From positions 137,769-201,768 of the forward strand of contig NZ_MUXT01000009.1 in assembly GCF_002014965.1 (NCBI RefSeq): a stretch of 64,000 bases of DNA, written 5' to 3'. Positions 9,353 through 19,563 of the stretch are shown here, in pieces. The notes under the pieces were generated by a model that ran no database searches, had not been told where the DNA came from, and worked only from the letters and a program-made list of their open reading frames with translations. The stretch's first letter is position 1; each line of letters starts with the position of its first letter. The position numbers were made by a program, and so were the translations under genes. Source of the DNA: Moraxella canis (GTDB lineage: Bacteria; Pseudomonadota; Gammaproteobacteria; Pseudomonadales; Moraxellaceae).

Positions 9353-12103
9353 ATGCCAAATTCTACCGCCCAAAACTTTTCGCACTTAGCCAAGTCTTGC
9401 CATCTTGATATCACGCTGCCCCCGCCCATTCAAGACTCATCGCCAGACAGCGCCGTGATTCACGCTTATCTAAATCAGCTTAATGAAGCCATCGACGCCC
9501 AAGTCGTCGCTCATGGCATTGATGCGCCTCATCATATCGCTGATCTGATCAAAGTGCGCACGCTTGCGATCGATATGATCTTGGTGCAGTTGTTTGATTG
9601 TTATCAATTTCCCAAGGATTTTGCGTTATTTGCGGTGGGCGGGTATGGTCGCGGCGAGCTTTTGCCGGCTTCGGATGTGGATATCTTGCTGATCGGCGAT
9701 AAAATCAACCAAGCTGCCAAGCTGATCGAGTCTTTTGTGGCGATGCTTTGGGATATTGGTATTACGCCGGCTTTTTCGGTGCGAAGTGTCGATGAGATGC
9801 GCACTGCTGTCAGTGATCAGACCATTGCTTCTGCCATGCTTGAGGCAAGGATTTTGGTGGGTAATGAGGCTTTATCTAAGCTGCCTAGCCAGGTCGTCAA
9901 AGCGGTTTGGGATGCCAAATCATTTTATGATGCTAAAATGGCAGAATCCAAAGCCCGCTATTTGGCGCACAATGCCACAGAATATAATCTTGAGCCAAAT
10001 ATCAAAAACGCACCTGGCGGTCTTCGGGATATCCACATCATTGGATGGTTTGGGCGATTTTATTTTGGCAGCTCGGATATCGCATCCCTTGCGACCACTG
10101 ACTTTATCAACGAAAACGAGTGCGCCATCTTGCAGGCAGGTCAGCACTATTTATGGTGCATTCGCCATCATTTGCATACATTGGCAGGTCGTGGTGAGGA
10201 TCGGCTGTTATTTGACTACCAAAAAGCGATCGCCGAGCGGTTTGGCTATTATACGCGGACTTCAGATACCACTCACCGAGAGGTGACTCAGGCTCTAGAG
10301 GCGATGATGCGTGTGTATTATCAACACGCCATGAAAATTGCGGCTTTTTCAGAAGTGCTGTGCGAATATTTTTATGAAAACTATTTGGCAACCACGGCGC
10401 GTCTGATTGATATTGACGAGACATTTTATCTGATGCAGTCTGATTGTGATCATCAGTCAAGACCTGCCAAAATTGCCATTCGCTGCTCAGATGCGTTTTT
10501 GGTAGATCCTGCCAATTTATTAAAAATTTTTTTGGTGATGGGTCAAAAGGGCATTCGTCAGATCGCAGCAAGCACGCTTCGGGCGATTTATGCGGCTAGC
10601 GATGTGATTGATGAAGACTACCGAAATAACCCCATGCATCGCCAATTATTTTTAGCCAATTTACAAGAATTAAATTACCTATTTCATCGCTTGCGTCTGA
10701 TGAAGCGCTTTGGGGTGCTTGGGAATTATCTACCTGCTTTTGGCAAAATCATGGGGCTTATGCAGTATGATTTGTTCCATCGCTATACGGTGGATGCGCA
10801 CACTTTATTATTGGTGCGCATACTGCATCGCTTCGGTGATGATCGCGTTGACAATCAAGATAAATATGGACTGGTGACCGAGGTTTATCAAAGAATTGCG
10901 CGTAAAGACATTTTGGTGATCGCTGCGATTTTTCATGATATCGCCAAAGGTCGTGGGGGTGATCATTCTAAGCTTGGGGCGGCTGATGCTTATGAGTTTT
11001 GTGTGTCGCATGGCATGAGCGAGACAGACAGCGAGCTTGTGCGATGGTTGGTATTAGAGCACTTGACGATGTCGCTGATTGCCCAAAAACAAGACATCAG
11101 CGACCCTGAGGTGATTGCCAAATTTGCTGAATTTACCAGATCCATTACTCGGCTAAATCATTTGTATGTCTTGACTGTGGCGGATATGAATGCGACGAAT
11201 AGTCAGCTTTGGAATACTTGGCGCGCCACGCTGCTCAAGCAGCTGTATGTCAGCGTCCATCAAGTTCACAGCTTGGGCAGCCACATTGTCGATAAAGACA
11301 TCGTCATCACCAATCGCAAAAATAAAGCGCAGAATCTCTTGCCTATGGTAGAGAATCATCGACTAAAGGCGCTTTGGGATGGCTTTGGGGAGGAGTATTT
11401 TTTAAAACAAAAGCACATGGATATCGCTTGGCAGTCAGCCGAGATCTTAGCGGCAGAACATAAGCTCAAACAAGGCGAGCCAATCATCGCCATCCGAGAG
11501 CATGGCGATGTGTCCTTACGAGGGATGCAGCTGCTGATTTGTGCGCCCGATCAGGATAATTTATTTGCCACGACGGTTTGTATTTTGGATCAGTTGGGGC
11601 TATCGGTGCTTGATGCGACGATTTTATCGGCAAGTATAGATGGCATCAGTACGGCGGTGGATTCTTATGTGATCATAGATCGATTATTGCCGACGGACAG
11701 TAGCATGCCGCTGCTGATGAGTCCTGAGCGTACCAGTCAGATGATATCAGGACTTAAGCAGGGTCTAAAAGCTGGCGGTGTGCATGCGCCTTCGAGAGTC
11801 TTTGAGATGGATGGTAAACTTAAACATTTTACCGTGCCCACCCAAGTTCACTTTTCTGAAGCAACATCATTGGCGCACCAAGGGCATCACAAAATGCACC
11901 TGATCACCAAAGATCGACCGTCACTCCTTGCCAAAGTCGGTGCGGTATTTAGCGAGCTAAACATCCAAGTGCATGGCGCGCGTATCACGACGCTCGGCGA
12001 GCGTGCGGAGGACGTGTTTTATTTGAGTGGATTGCAGGGCGCGTCTTTGGACGATGAGACTTTGGCTCAATTAAAAGATGCCATCATTCAGGCGCTTGGC
12101 TAA
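9353..12103 (+). CDS. glnD: Bifunctional uridylyltransferase/uridylyl-removing enzyme GlnD
   Basis: Primary nitrogen sensor: uridylylates PII (GlnB/GlnK) when glutamine is low and removes UMP when it is high. From the ATG at 9353 the protein has 916 residues (E. coli 890). This start is preferred over the ATG at 9323 because GGATTG lies about 7 bases ahead of it, while TAGG abuts the upstream one. Domains in order, numbered from 9353: nucleotidyltransferase with GGYGRGELLPASDVDI (about 96-111), PII-UR/HD hydrolase with FHDIAKGRGGDHS (about 525-537), then two ACT domains for glutamine sensing (about 722 onward with SLRGMQLLICAPDQ, and 845 onward with HLITKDRPSLLAKVGAVF). All catalytic motifs look intact. 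Confidence 0.95.
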   Translation: MPNSTAQNFSHLAKSCHLDITLPPPIQDSSPDSAVIHAYLNQLNEAIDAQVVAHGIDAPHHIADLIKVRTLAIDMILVQLFDCYQFPKDFALFAVGGYGRGELLPASDVDILLIGDKINQAAKLIESFVAMLWDIGITPAFSVRSVDEMRTAVSDQTIASAMLEARILVGNEALSKLPSQVVKAVWDAKSFYDAKMAESKARYLAHNATEYNLEPNIKNAPGGLRDIHIIGWFGRFYFGSSDIASLATTDFINENECAILQAGQHYLWCIRHHLHTLAGRGEDRLLFDYQKAIAERFGYYTRTSDTTHREVTQALEAMMRVYYQHAMKIAAFSEVLCEYFYENYLATTARLIDIDETFYLMQSDCDHQSRPAKIAIRCSDAFLVDPANLLKIFLVMGQKGIRQIAASTLRAIYAASDVIDEDYRNNPMHRQLFLANLQELNYLFHRLRLMKRFGVLGNYLPAFGKIMGLMQYDLFHRYTVDAHTLLLVRILHRFGDDRVDNQDKYGLVTEVYQRIARKDILVIAAIFHDIAKGRGGDHSKLGAADAYEFCVSHGMSETDSELVRWLVLEHLTMSLIAQKQDISDPEVIAKFAEFTRSITRLNHLYVLTVADMNATNSQLWNTWRATLLKQLYVSVHQVHSLGSHIVDKDIVITNRKNKAQNLLPMVENHRLKALWDGFGEEYFLKQKHMDIAWQSAEILAAEHKLKQGEPIIAIREHGDVSLRGMQLLICAPDQDNLFATTVCILDQLGLSVLDATILSASIDGISTAVDSYVIIDRLLPTDSSMPLLMSPERTSQMISGLKQGLKAGGVHAPSRVFEMDGKLKHFTVPTQVHFSEATSLAHQGHHKMHLITKDRPSLLAKVGAVFSELNIQVHGARITTLGERAEDVFYLSGLQGASLDDETLAQLKDAIIQALG

Positions 12104-12131
12104 AGCAAGATGATGCCTTGTATTTTCATAT

Positions 12132-12173
12132 CATCAAACTCAATCATGGTGATGGTAATTTGATGGTTTTTAT
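12132..12173 (+). terminator. Possible terminator after glnD
   Basis: CATCAAA (12132-12138) pairs with TTTGATG (12159-12165), enclosing a smaller ATCA/TGAT hairpin, and is followed by GTTTTTA. The loop is long, so the call is weak. Confidence 0.35.
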
Positions 12174-12220
12174 GCCAAAATAGCTGCTTAAAAATTTGCG
12201 CTCAGATTGAGATTATAGTC

Positions 12221-13063
12221 ATGAATATCAAACCTACCATAACCATACTACCGATCATCGCTTTGATGATGGCTGTGCCTACTTTGGCAAATACCATCAG
12301 CACGCACAGCTTTGATGACGATGATTTGCCGGCTTGTGCTGCCACGCCGCTGCCAGAAGATGCTGAATTTGCTACCATTGATTCTGATTGTGGCTATTCT
12401 GAAGGGCTTGCACCCATCGTCAAGGCGGGTAAATATGGCTATGTCGATTCAATAGGTAAGGTCGTGATTCCTGTGATCTATCAAGAGGCTTATCCTTTTA
12501 GTGATGGTTTGGCGCTGTACCGTCACCATGATAAATATGGCTACCTAAATAAATTTGGCAAAGTCGCCATCCACCCGCGGTTTACCGACGCTTGGGGATT
12601 TTGGGAAGGGCGTGCTAAGATCGAGCAGGACGGGAAATACGGCTTCATTGATACTTCTGGTAACATCGTGATACGCCCAAAATATGAGGTCGTTGGCGAT
12701 TGGTTTGAAGAAGGTTTGGTGCTATTTAAACAAAAAGACAAATACGGATTTTTAGACAAATCTGGCAAAGTCGCCATCCGTCCACAGTTTGATTCTGCCA
12801 AAGACTTTTCAGAAGGTCTGGCAGCGGTGACGATGAAGTCTGGTCAAACTGATGAATATGGCGAGCCGCTGCATAAGTACGGCTTTATTGATAAGACGGG
12901 TAAGGTGGTGATTGATATTAAATACGATTTAGCCTACGATTTTTTGTCAGGTGCCGCTTATGTGGTTGATGGAGATGAGGCGTATTATATTGATAAATCT
13001 GGCAATAAAACTGTCATACCACGGTATATTGATCCTAAGATAGACAGCTTTCTTGACAAATAA
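12221..13063 (+). CDS. Exported WG-repeat protein
   Basis: The protein has 280 residues with an N-terminal signal peptide (hydrophobic stretch ITILPIIALMMAVPTLA and probable cleavage after ANT or ALA, about residue 24). The mature part consists of about five to six tandem units of roughly 40-50 residues of the WG beta-repeat type: each has a KYGY or KYGF core followed by (D)xxGKV(V/A)IxPxY/F and then an acidic/aromatic FSEGLA segment. Examples are KYGYVDSIGKVVIPVIY, KYGYLNKFGKVAIHPRF, KYGFIDTSGNIVIRPKY, KYGFLDKSGKVAIRPQF and KYGFIDKTGKVVIDIKY. Such repeats form beta-structures; function in the periplasm is unknown. The -35 box of the following ssrA promoter lies inside its last codons. Confidence 0.8.
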   Translation: MNIKPTITILPIIALMMAVPTLANTISTHSFDDDDLPACAATPLPEDAEFATIDSDCGYSEGLAPIVKAGKYGYVDSIGKVVIPVIYQEAYPFSDGLALYRHHDKYGYLNKFGKVAIHPRFTDAWGFWEGRAKIEQDGKYGFIDTSGNIVIRPKYEVVGDWFEEGLVLFKQKDKYGFLDKSGKVAIRPQFDSAKDFSEGLAAVTMKSGQTDEYGEPLHKYGFIDKTGKVVIDIKYDLAYDFLSGAAYVVDGDEAYYIDKSGNKTVIPRYIDPKIDSFLDK

Positions 13064-13081
13064 GTCCTTGTCTGATATAGT
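13053..13081 (+). promoter_or_regulatory. Sigma70 promoter of ssrA, near consensus
   Basis: TTGACA (13053-13058), 17-bp spacer, TATAGT (13076-13081). The -35 hexamer lies in the final codons of the WG-repeat gene (stop 13061-13063). Transcription would start around 13088, a few bases before the mature tmRNA 5' end. Confidence 0.85.
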
Positions 13082-13091
13082 GAAGAATCTG

Positions 13092-13450
13092 GGGGATGTT
13101 CTGGCTTCGACGCTGGTAGCGAAACCTAATGATGCATGTCAAGAGCGTGTGACTCTTGTAAATCAACATACATTTAAAATAGTCGCAAACGACGAAACTT
13201 ACGCACTAGCAGCCTAAGGGCTGTTTGGGACGGCACAGATTGCCTTTGGTCTGGTTGCTCTCCCCGATGCGAACGCACAGAGGCTAGCCAAGATCAGCGT
13301 TGCGATGATATTGGCGAATCTTTTAGCAAATCGTCCAATCCATCCTGACTGTCGGTTCGGTGCGGATTAAAGCCATAGACAGAATCTAAGCATGTAGACT
13401 CATAGATGTAGTGCTGGCGGACGCGGGTTCAACTCCCGCCATCTCCACCA
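13092..13450 (+). ncRNA. ssrA: tmRNA (ssrA)
   Basis: Rescues stalled ribosomes and tags the incomplete peptide for proteolysis. The 5' end GGGGAT pairs with ATCTCC before the encoded CCA at 13448-13450, forming the tRNA-like acceptor stem; CTGGCTTCGACGCT near the 5' end and GCGGGTTCAACTCCCGCC near the 3' end are the tRNA-like hallmark segments. The resume codon GCA at 13185 begins the tag ANDETYALAA, ending with TAA at 13215-13217. The tag differs from that of E. coli (ANDENYALAA) at one residue. Four pseudoknots are expected in 13218-13400 but were not folded. The mature length is about 359 nt. SmpB is its protein partner and is not in this window. Confidence 0.96.
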
Positions 13451-13461
13451 ATCATTAAAAA

Positions 13462-13494
13462 AATCCTAAGTTAATCAATGACTTAGGATTTTTT
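13462..13494 (+). terminator. Terminator after ssrA
   Basis: Stem AATCCTAAGT (13462-13471) and ACTTAGGATT (13481-13490) is followed by TTTT, directly downstream of the tmRNA CCA end. Confidence 0.88.
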
Positions 13495-13582
13495 ATTGCC
13501 TAATTTATTCACACACAAGGTGGATGATGGTCATTTTTGAATCTCTATTTGTATCTTTTACGGTTTAAAAAACTAAAGATAC

Positions 13583-13614
13583 AAAATCACCCCAGTTATC
13601 GCTGGGGTGATTTT
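13583..13614. terminator. Bidirectional-type terminator downstream of the YihY gene
   Basis: A perfect 13-bp stem, AAAATCACCCCAG (13583-13595) and CTGGGGTGATTTT (13602-13614), has A/T ends on both sides. It mainly serves the minus-strand gene ending at 13637. Confidence 0.85.
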
Positions 13615-13636
13615 AAGTAATTAAATCAATGAATGA

Positions 13637-15139
13637 TCATTTGTCAATGATGCGTTTGATTTCATTAATATGCTGCTTATTTTTACCAAAGATATGACGC
13701 GCTTTTTTGAAGATGCGCAAGGCTTTGGTAAATTTGCTTTCTGTAAATGAGGCTTCGCCATCAGGAATGACGACCAGATTGCCCGACTCATCAATAGTAC
13801 GGCGCGCGTTATTATCAAAGCCTTGGGTTTCGCCAATCTCGTCAGTATCTTCAGAAACGATACGGACAATCTCTTGTTTTTCACGCAGGGGCGCTGTTTC
13901 AAACAGTTTTGCTAAAGGCATGTCCAGCTCTTTGATGGCAGCGCTTTCAATTTGATCCAAGTGATGATACAGCTCAATGAACCAAGGATCGTAGTCTGCA
14001 GATTCCAACTGATCAAGCTCGCTACGAATGGGCAGCGGATACGGTAAGCTTTTATAAAATTGCCAAAAATTCACTGTGCTAAGATCGGTCTTTAGGATGT
14101 ACTCATTATTCTTGGTTTCGGTAATAAAATCATTACTCACCAACTGATCTAAATAAATGCTCCATTTAGGCAGCTCTTTACGACCCAGCATACCACGCAG
14201 CTCATTTTCACTCACCACGTCACCATTTTGATAGCGTTTATAAGCCAAGTTCAGCATGTCCAAAATGCTCAGCAGCGGATGGCGGACAGGGACTTCTTTG
14301 GTATCAAAAATCGTCAAAGTATAGCTGATTTGCACACCCAAAAGAATGATATTCCAAGAAATATAAATCCATAATAAGAAAATCGGCAGAGCAGCAAAGG
14401 CGCCATAAATGGCTTCGTAGCTGGTGAAATTGTTCATTACTGTGCCGAAAATGTGCTTCACACTCTCAAAAAGTACCGCAGTGACAATACCTGCAATCGC
14501 AGCATTTTTAAATGGCACTTGAGCTTTGGGAATGAACCAATACAGTAAAATGAATCCAGAAGTCATTAGCGCAACTGAAATCAAATATGCCCAAATGCCC
14601 CAATCGATACCATAACCTGCGATTTGACGATTTAAAAAATCCACGCTTTGAATGGCACTAGATGCACCAAATGCCACCCCCAAAATCACAGGACCCAAAG
14701 TAATAATTGTCCAATAGCGAATGATGCTAGCAGCACCCCCTGAGCGCTCTTGGACGCGCCAGATTTTATTGAATGCGTGTTCAATGGTATTTAAGGTCAT
14801 AATGGCGGTAACAAACAAACCTGCCACACCCACAAGCCCCAAATTGCTCGAATTTTCTGCAAAAGACTGAATATAACCTGCCACTTGATCACCAGCGGCA
14901 GGAAAAAGATTGTCAGAAATCATTTGCTGAACTTGTCCGCGTAACCCTTCTAAAGCAGGTACGCTTGAAAAAATCACCAAAATAACCGTCAGCATCGGCA
15001 CAAGTGCAAGCAAGGTGGTATAAGTGAGACTGGCTGCTTTTTGCTGCGTATCGTCGTCAATGAAGTGGCGCACAAGCAAGCGTAAATACATAAACCAAGC
15101 GTGGTGCGCAAAAGGAAGTTTGTTTAAAAAATTTGCCAT
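13637..15139 (-). CDS. YihY/virulence factor BrkB family membrane protein
   Basis: Inner-membrane protein of about 500 residues. The N-terminal 290 residues are the YihY/UPF0761 domain with about six transmembrane helices; family marks are QKAASLTYTTLLALVPML near residue 37, TLNTIEHAFNKIWRV, and SYEAIYGAFAALPIFLLWIY. The C-terminal 200 residues are soluble and cytoplasmic, with a winged-helix-like start and a charged basic tail, an extension found in part of the family. Once annotated as RNase BN in error; true function is unknown. The ATG at 15139 is chosen over an in-frame TTG at 15148. It is transcribed alone, ending at the hairpin 13583-13614. Confidence 0.85.
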   Translation of the reverse strand: MANFLNKLPFAHHAWFMYLRLLVRHFIDDDTQQKAASLTYTTLLALVPMLTVILVIFSSVPALEGLRGQVQQMISDNLFPAAGDQVAGYIQSFAENSSNLGLVGVAGLFVTAIMTLNTIEHAFNKIWRVQERSGGAASIIRYWTIITLGPVILGVAFGASSAIQSVDFLNRQIAGYGIDWGIWAYLISVALMTSGFILLYWFIPKAQVPFKNAAIAGIVTAVLFESVKHIFGTVMNNFTSYEAIYGAFAALPIFLLWIYISWNIILLGVQISYTLTIFDTKEVPVRHPLLSILDMLNLAYKRYQNGDVVSENELRGMLGRKELPKWSIYLDQLVSNDFITETKNNEYILKTDLSTVNFWQFYKSLPYPLPIRSELDQLESADYDPWFIELYHHLDQIESAAIKELDMPLAKLFETAPLREKQEIVRIVSEDTDEIGETQGFDNNARRTIDESGNLVVIPDGEASFTESKFTKALRIFKKARHIFGKNKQHINEIKRIIDK

Positions 15140-15301
15140 AATATCCAATTAAATGTTTATCACCCAATATCGCACTAGTGTAACAAATATTACGGCATAT
15201 TACAGGCGAAGTTTTGTACAATTATGTATCAAAGTTTTAGAGTGTGTAAGTAGTTTTCATGGGATCACCAATAAATGTAGATGGATTTTAGGTAGTCAAG
15301 T

Positions 15302-15331
15302 TTGTTTATTTAAGATAAATCTTGTTATAAT
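15302..15331 (+). promoter_or_regulatory. Extended -10 promoter for the wrbA-like gene
   Basis: TGTTATAAT gives a TGn-extended consensus -10 (hexamer 15326-15331). A weak -35, TTGTTT (15302-15307), is 18 bp upstream. The start codon lies 30-40 bases downstream. Confidence 0.6.
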
Positions 15332-15362
15332 GCCAAACGATGCCAACTAAGATGATAAATTT

Positions 15363-15968
15363 ATGACCATGCCTTATATACTTGTTTTATATGATACCAA
15401 TAAACACGCTACCAAGCAGCTGGCTTATTTGATCGCCCAAGGGGTGACCGATACAGGTTTAAAAGCTGTCATTCGCCGAGTGCCTAAAGTCTCTTTGGTT
15501 ACCGAACAGACGCAGCCTACCATTCCTGATGAGGGTGATTTGTATTGCACGGCAGATGAGCTGATCGGCTGTTCAGGTTTGGCGATGGGCAGTCCGACGC
15601 ATTTTGGTAATATGTCGGCAAGTCTTAAGTATTTTTGGGATAATACCGTTTCAGCATGGCTGTCAGGTGAGCTACAAGGCAAGCCTGCTTGCGTTTTTAC
15701 CACATCAGGCTCAATGCACGGCGGTCAAGAAAGTACGCTTTTGACGATGATGATCCCACTATTACATCATGGCATGCTGTTGATGGGACTGCCTTATGCG
15801 CATCCTGAGTTGTCCATGACGGCGCGCGGCGGCACGCCCTATGGTGCAAGCCATGTCTCGGGCGCGGAGCATCAGCATGTCATTACTCAAGACGAGCAGG
15901 CGCTAGCTATCGCTCAAGGTGTGCGTTTGGCGACGCTGGTCAAGCAGCTTCAAGCAGGCAGTCTATGA
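15363..15968 (+). CDS. Flavodoxin-fold NAD(P)H:quinone oxidoreductase (WrbA-like)
   Basis: Cytoplasmic FMN-binding oxidoreductase of 201 residues, the usual size of WrbA (about 200). The N-terminal phosphate-binding loop is divergent (LYDTNKHATKQLA). Stronger family marks are GLAMGSPTHFGNMSASLKYF (flavin contact), TSGSMHGGQESTLL, LLHHGMLLMGLPY and GGTPYGASHVSG. The family reduces quinones by two electrons to avoid radical formation. Starts at 15363 or 15369 (two in-frame ATGs) cannot be separated. Its stop overlaps the ATG of the next gene (ATGA at 15965-15968), so the two are translationally coupled, a pairing often seen in Pseudomonas and Acinetobacter relatives. Confidence 0.85.
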   Translation: MTMPYILVLYDTNKHATKQLAYLIAQGVTDTGLKAVIRRVPKVSLVTEQTQPTIPDEGDLYCTADELIGCSGLAMGSPTHFGNMSASLKYFWDNTVSAWLSGELQGKPACVFTTSGSMHGGQESTLLTMMIPLLHHGMLLMGLPYAHPELSMTARGGTPYGASHVSGAEHQHVITQDEQALAIAQGVRLATLVKQLQAGSL

Positions 15969-16387
15969 GAATCTCTAAACCCGCCAAACCTGCCGAACCG
16001 ATACGCCAAGCGCTACGCCTGAGTTGGTATGCTTGGATATTGATTGCTTTGATTGTTTATCCTTTGACCGTCAGTTTAACTACAGGTGCTTCTGTGTGGG
16101 CAGGCGTCGGTGTGCAGCTTTTGGCATTGATCCCAGCTTTGATTTTTACGCCTTGGGTGCATCGAGGCACTTCTGCCTATGCGCTGATGTGGGCAAGTAT
16201 GGTTTTATTGGTTTATTTGGGTGTGGGCGGCGTTTTGGCTTTGCTTCGAATTTATGAACAAGCACCAACAGCGGTCGGCATAATAAAGATAATTGAGTTT
16301 TTAATTTTACTGATGATTAATTATCAGTTATTTGTCTTACTCAAGCGTCTACCCGCGATGCACAAACAAATCAATCAAACCAAATAA
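15965..16387 (+). CDS. DUF2069 small inner-membrane protein
   Basis: The protein has 140 residues with four predicted transmembrane helices (starting near WYAWILIALIVYPL, VWAGVGVQLLALIPALIF, YALMWASMVLLVYLGVGGVL and IIEFLILLMINYQLFVLL) and a basic N-terminus and C-terminus. This layout and the WrbA neighbour fit DUF2069, a proteobacterial family without known function. It is coupled to the upstream gene by a 4-base overlap. A bidirectional terminator separates it from the convergent DUF3108 gene. Confidence 0.75.
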   Translation: MRISKPAKPAEPIRQALRLSWYAWILIALIVYPLTVSLTTGASVWAGVGVQLLALIPALIFTPWVHRGTSAYALMWASMVLLVYLGVGGVLALLRIYEQAPTAVGIIKIIEFLILLMINYQLFVLLKRLPAMHKQINQTK

Positions 16388-16390
16388 AAC

Positions 16391-16415
16391 AAGCCCTGTG
16401 AGTACAGGGCTTATT
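16391..16415. terminator. Bidirectional terminator between convergent genes
   Basis: Stem AAGCCCTGT (16391-16399) and ACAGGGCTT (16404-16412) is followed by ATTTTA and preceded by AAAAC on the other strand. Confidence 0.8.
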
Positions 16416-16431
16416 TTATAGATGTATTGGA

Positions 16432-17115
16432 TTAATTGACCTTGGTCAGCTCCATAGAGATAATTTTGCCGTCCGTAGTTTGACTGACGCGCACTGGCAA
16501 GTAGTTTAAGCTTGGCGCAAGCCAAAAGCTGGTCGCGCGGTCGCGATCGTCATGGATGCGATCGATGCGCACAGTATCATAAGTACCCGCAGGCACGGTG
16601 ATTTTGGTATTGCCCGCGCGGCGGAATTTGGTGGTTTCGATTTCGGTTTTTTTGACCAATTGATACGATCCACTGAATTTACCATTAATCAGATCTTGGC
16701 GAATCTGCGCCTCTAAACTTAGATCATCATAGGCTTGCCGCGGCATATTTAAAGTAGTGGCTTTGCCTTTATAGGTGCTGACCACCGATTTACCGGTATT
16801 ATTAAAGCGGATACTGTGAGTATTGCCAATGCCCAAAATGCGTGCAGACATCGTTGATGAGCTTGGCAGGATGCGACCGTTAGATAGGCTAAAAGTCGCT
16901 TCTTGATTTAAGGTGGCAACGCCAGCGGCGCGAGCATTGACGGTATATTTATAGTTATTACCAGTCTTAGTCAGTGTGCGCGTCGCTGTGCCCGTTTTGC
17001 CATCAGCACTCACTCGATAGGTCGCTGAATAACCAGGCAAATCAGCCGCCACAGCTGCCACAGGCAGACCCACAAATGTAGAAGCGGCTAACAAAGTAAT
17101 CAATGATTTTTTCAA
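16432..17115 (-). CDS. Exported DUF3108 family protein, TTG start
   Basis: Periplasmic protein of 227 residues with a clear signal peptide (KKSLITLLAASTFVGLPVAAVA, given here in part; cleavage after AVAA near residue 25). The mature part has beta-rich DUF3108 features: LPGYSATYRVSADGKTG at the start, DDLSLEAQIRQDLINGK in the middle and VRIDRIHDDRDRATSFWLAP near the end, with a final segment LPVRVSQT. The best start is TTG at 17115, because GGAGAGA sits directly upstream at normal spacing; the longest frame begins at another TTG (17127) that lies on the ribosome binding site itself. Function unknown. It is transcribed away from groES. Confidence 0.75.
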   Translation of the reverse strand: MKKSLITLLAASTFVGLPVAAVAADLPGYSATYRVSADGKTGTATRTLTKTGNNYKYTVNARAAGVATLNQEATFSLSNGRILPSSSTMSARILGIGNTHSIRFNNTGKSVVSTYKGKATTLNMPRQAYDDLSLEAQIRQDLINGKFSGSYQLVKKTEIETTKFRRAGNTKITVPAGTYDTVRIDRIHDDRDRATSFWLAPSLNYLPVRVSQTTDGKIISMELTKVN

Positions 17116-17318
17116 AACTCTCTCCAAATATTAAGTCAATTCTTTTAGGTATGCTCATATAATGGACGTTTTTGTGATAATCTCAAGCCAAAATCTCGAT
17201 CGCTTTGTCGTGTTTATGTCATCAATAATGCTTTGGCAGTAACAATTTGATACATTTATAAAGTGACAGCATTAAATCAATACCAGTCAATCAAATACAA
17301 AAAATTTTTGGAAAATGG

Positions 17319-17341
17319 CTTGAAATTTAGCAGCGCGACTC
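17319..17341 (+). promoter_or_regulatory. Possible heat-shock (sigma32-type) promoter of groESL
   Basis: CTTGAAA (17319-17325) matches the sigma32 -35 consensus exactly, but the expected CCCCATnT -10 about 13 bases later reads ACTCCAAA, a poor match. No CIRCE element was seen. The position, about 80 bases before groES, is reasonable. Confidence 0.3.
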
Positions 17342-17402
17342 CAAAAAGCACACACAACTATTTTAATTTTTCCCTTGTAAAATCTTAGTTAACGGAGTGA
17401 TT

Positions 17403-17714
17403 ATGAAAATTCGTCCACTACATGACCGCATTGTTGTTCGTCGTACCGAAGAAGAGCAAAAAACCGCAGGCGGTATCCTGCTGCCAGGCTCAGCTGCCGA
17501 AAAACCACAACAAGGCGAGGTCATCGCTGTGGGCAAGGGTCAGCTTGTGGATAATTCCATAAACAGTATGTTTACAAATGGCTTGCGTCCTTTAGATGTC
17601 AAAGTCGGCGACAAGGTACTGTTTGGTCAGTACGCAGGTCAGACTGTCAAGATTGATGGCGAAGAGCTGCTAATCATGAAAGAAAGCGATGTATTGGGCG
17701 TATTGGAAGCCTAA
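17403..17714 (+). CDS. groES: Co-chaperonin GroES with an enlarged roof loop
   Basis: Ring-shaped lid of the GroEL chaperonin. The ATG at 17403 is preceded by GGAG (17394-17397) at ideal spacing; the longer frame from GTG at 17397 is rejected. The start [14 protein letters not shown], the mobile loop [15 protein letters not shown] and the end [18 protein letters not shown] are standard. At 103 residues it is longer than E. coli GroES (97). The extra residues, about NSINSMFT, fall between GKGQLVD and [10 protein letters not shown], i.e. in the beta-hairpin that forms the roof of the dome. Frame is maintained. It is the first gene of groES-groEL, 54 bp apart. Confidence 0.96.
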   Translation: MKIRPLHDRIVVRRTEEEQKTAGGILLPGSAAEKPQQGEVIAVGKGQLVDNSINSMFTNGLRPLDVKVGDKVLFGQYAGQTVKIDGEELLIMKESDVLGVLEA

Positions 17715-17765
17715 TATCACTATTTTAACAGTTAATATTTTAATTAAAATCAAAACTCGGAGTAA

Positions 17766-19397
<1,632 letters not shown>

Positions 19398-19430
19398 TTC
19401 ACGCTTAGGCTTTTAAGTCTTAACCGTATC

Positions 19431-19465
19431 AAATCCCCAAAGGCAAACTGTCTTTGGGGATTTTT
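19431..19465 (+). terminator. Terminator after groEL
   Basis: Stem AAATCCCCAAAG (19431-19442) and CTTTGGGGATTT (19452-19463), then TT. Confidence 0.9.
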
Positions 19466-19563
19466 GATGGATATTAGGATAAATTATCCTTTTTGGTGAA
19501 GAATTTGTTATGATGAGCGTTTATTAGATGATTTATTTTGGATAATGACATATTAAGGATAAT

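Noticed and set aside
13425..13450. T-arm-like GGTTCAACTCC with CCA end, as a tRNA gene
   Set aside because: It is the 3' tRNA-like part of tmRNA, pairing with the 5' end at 13092; there is no anticodon arm.
15149..15350. 65-codon plus-strand frame between yihY and wrbA
   Set aside because: It has no ribosome binding site and overlaps the mapped promoter of the wrbA-like gene; composition is unlike its neighbours.
17319..17345. CIRCE-type or full sigma32 element before groES
   Set aside because: Only the -35-like CTTGAAA fits; the -10 is poor and no TTAGCACTC inverted repeat is present. It is kept only as a low-confidence promoter.
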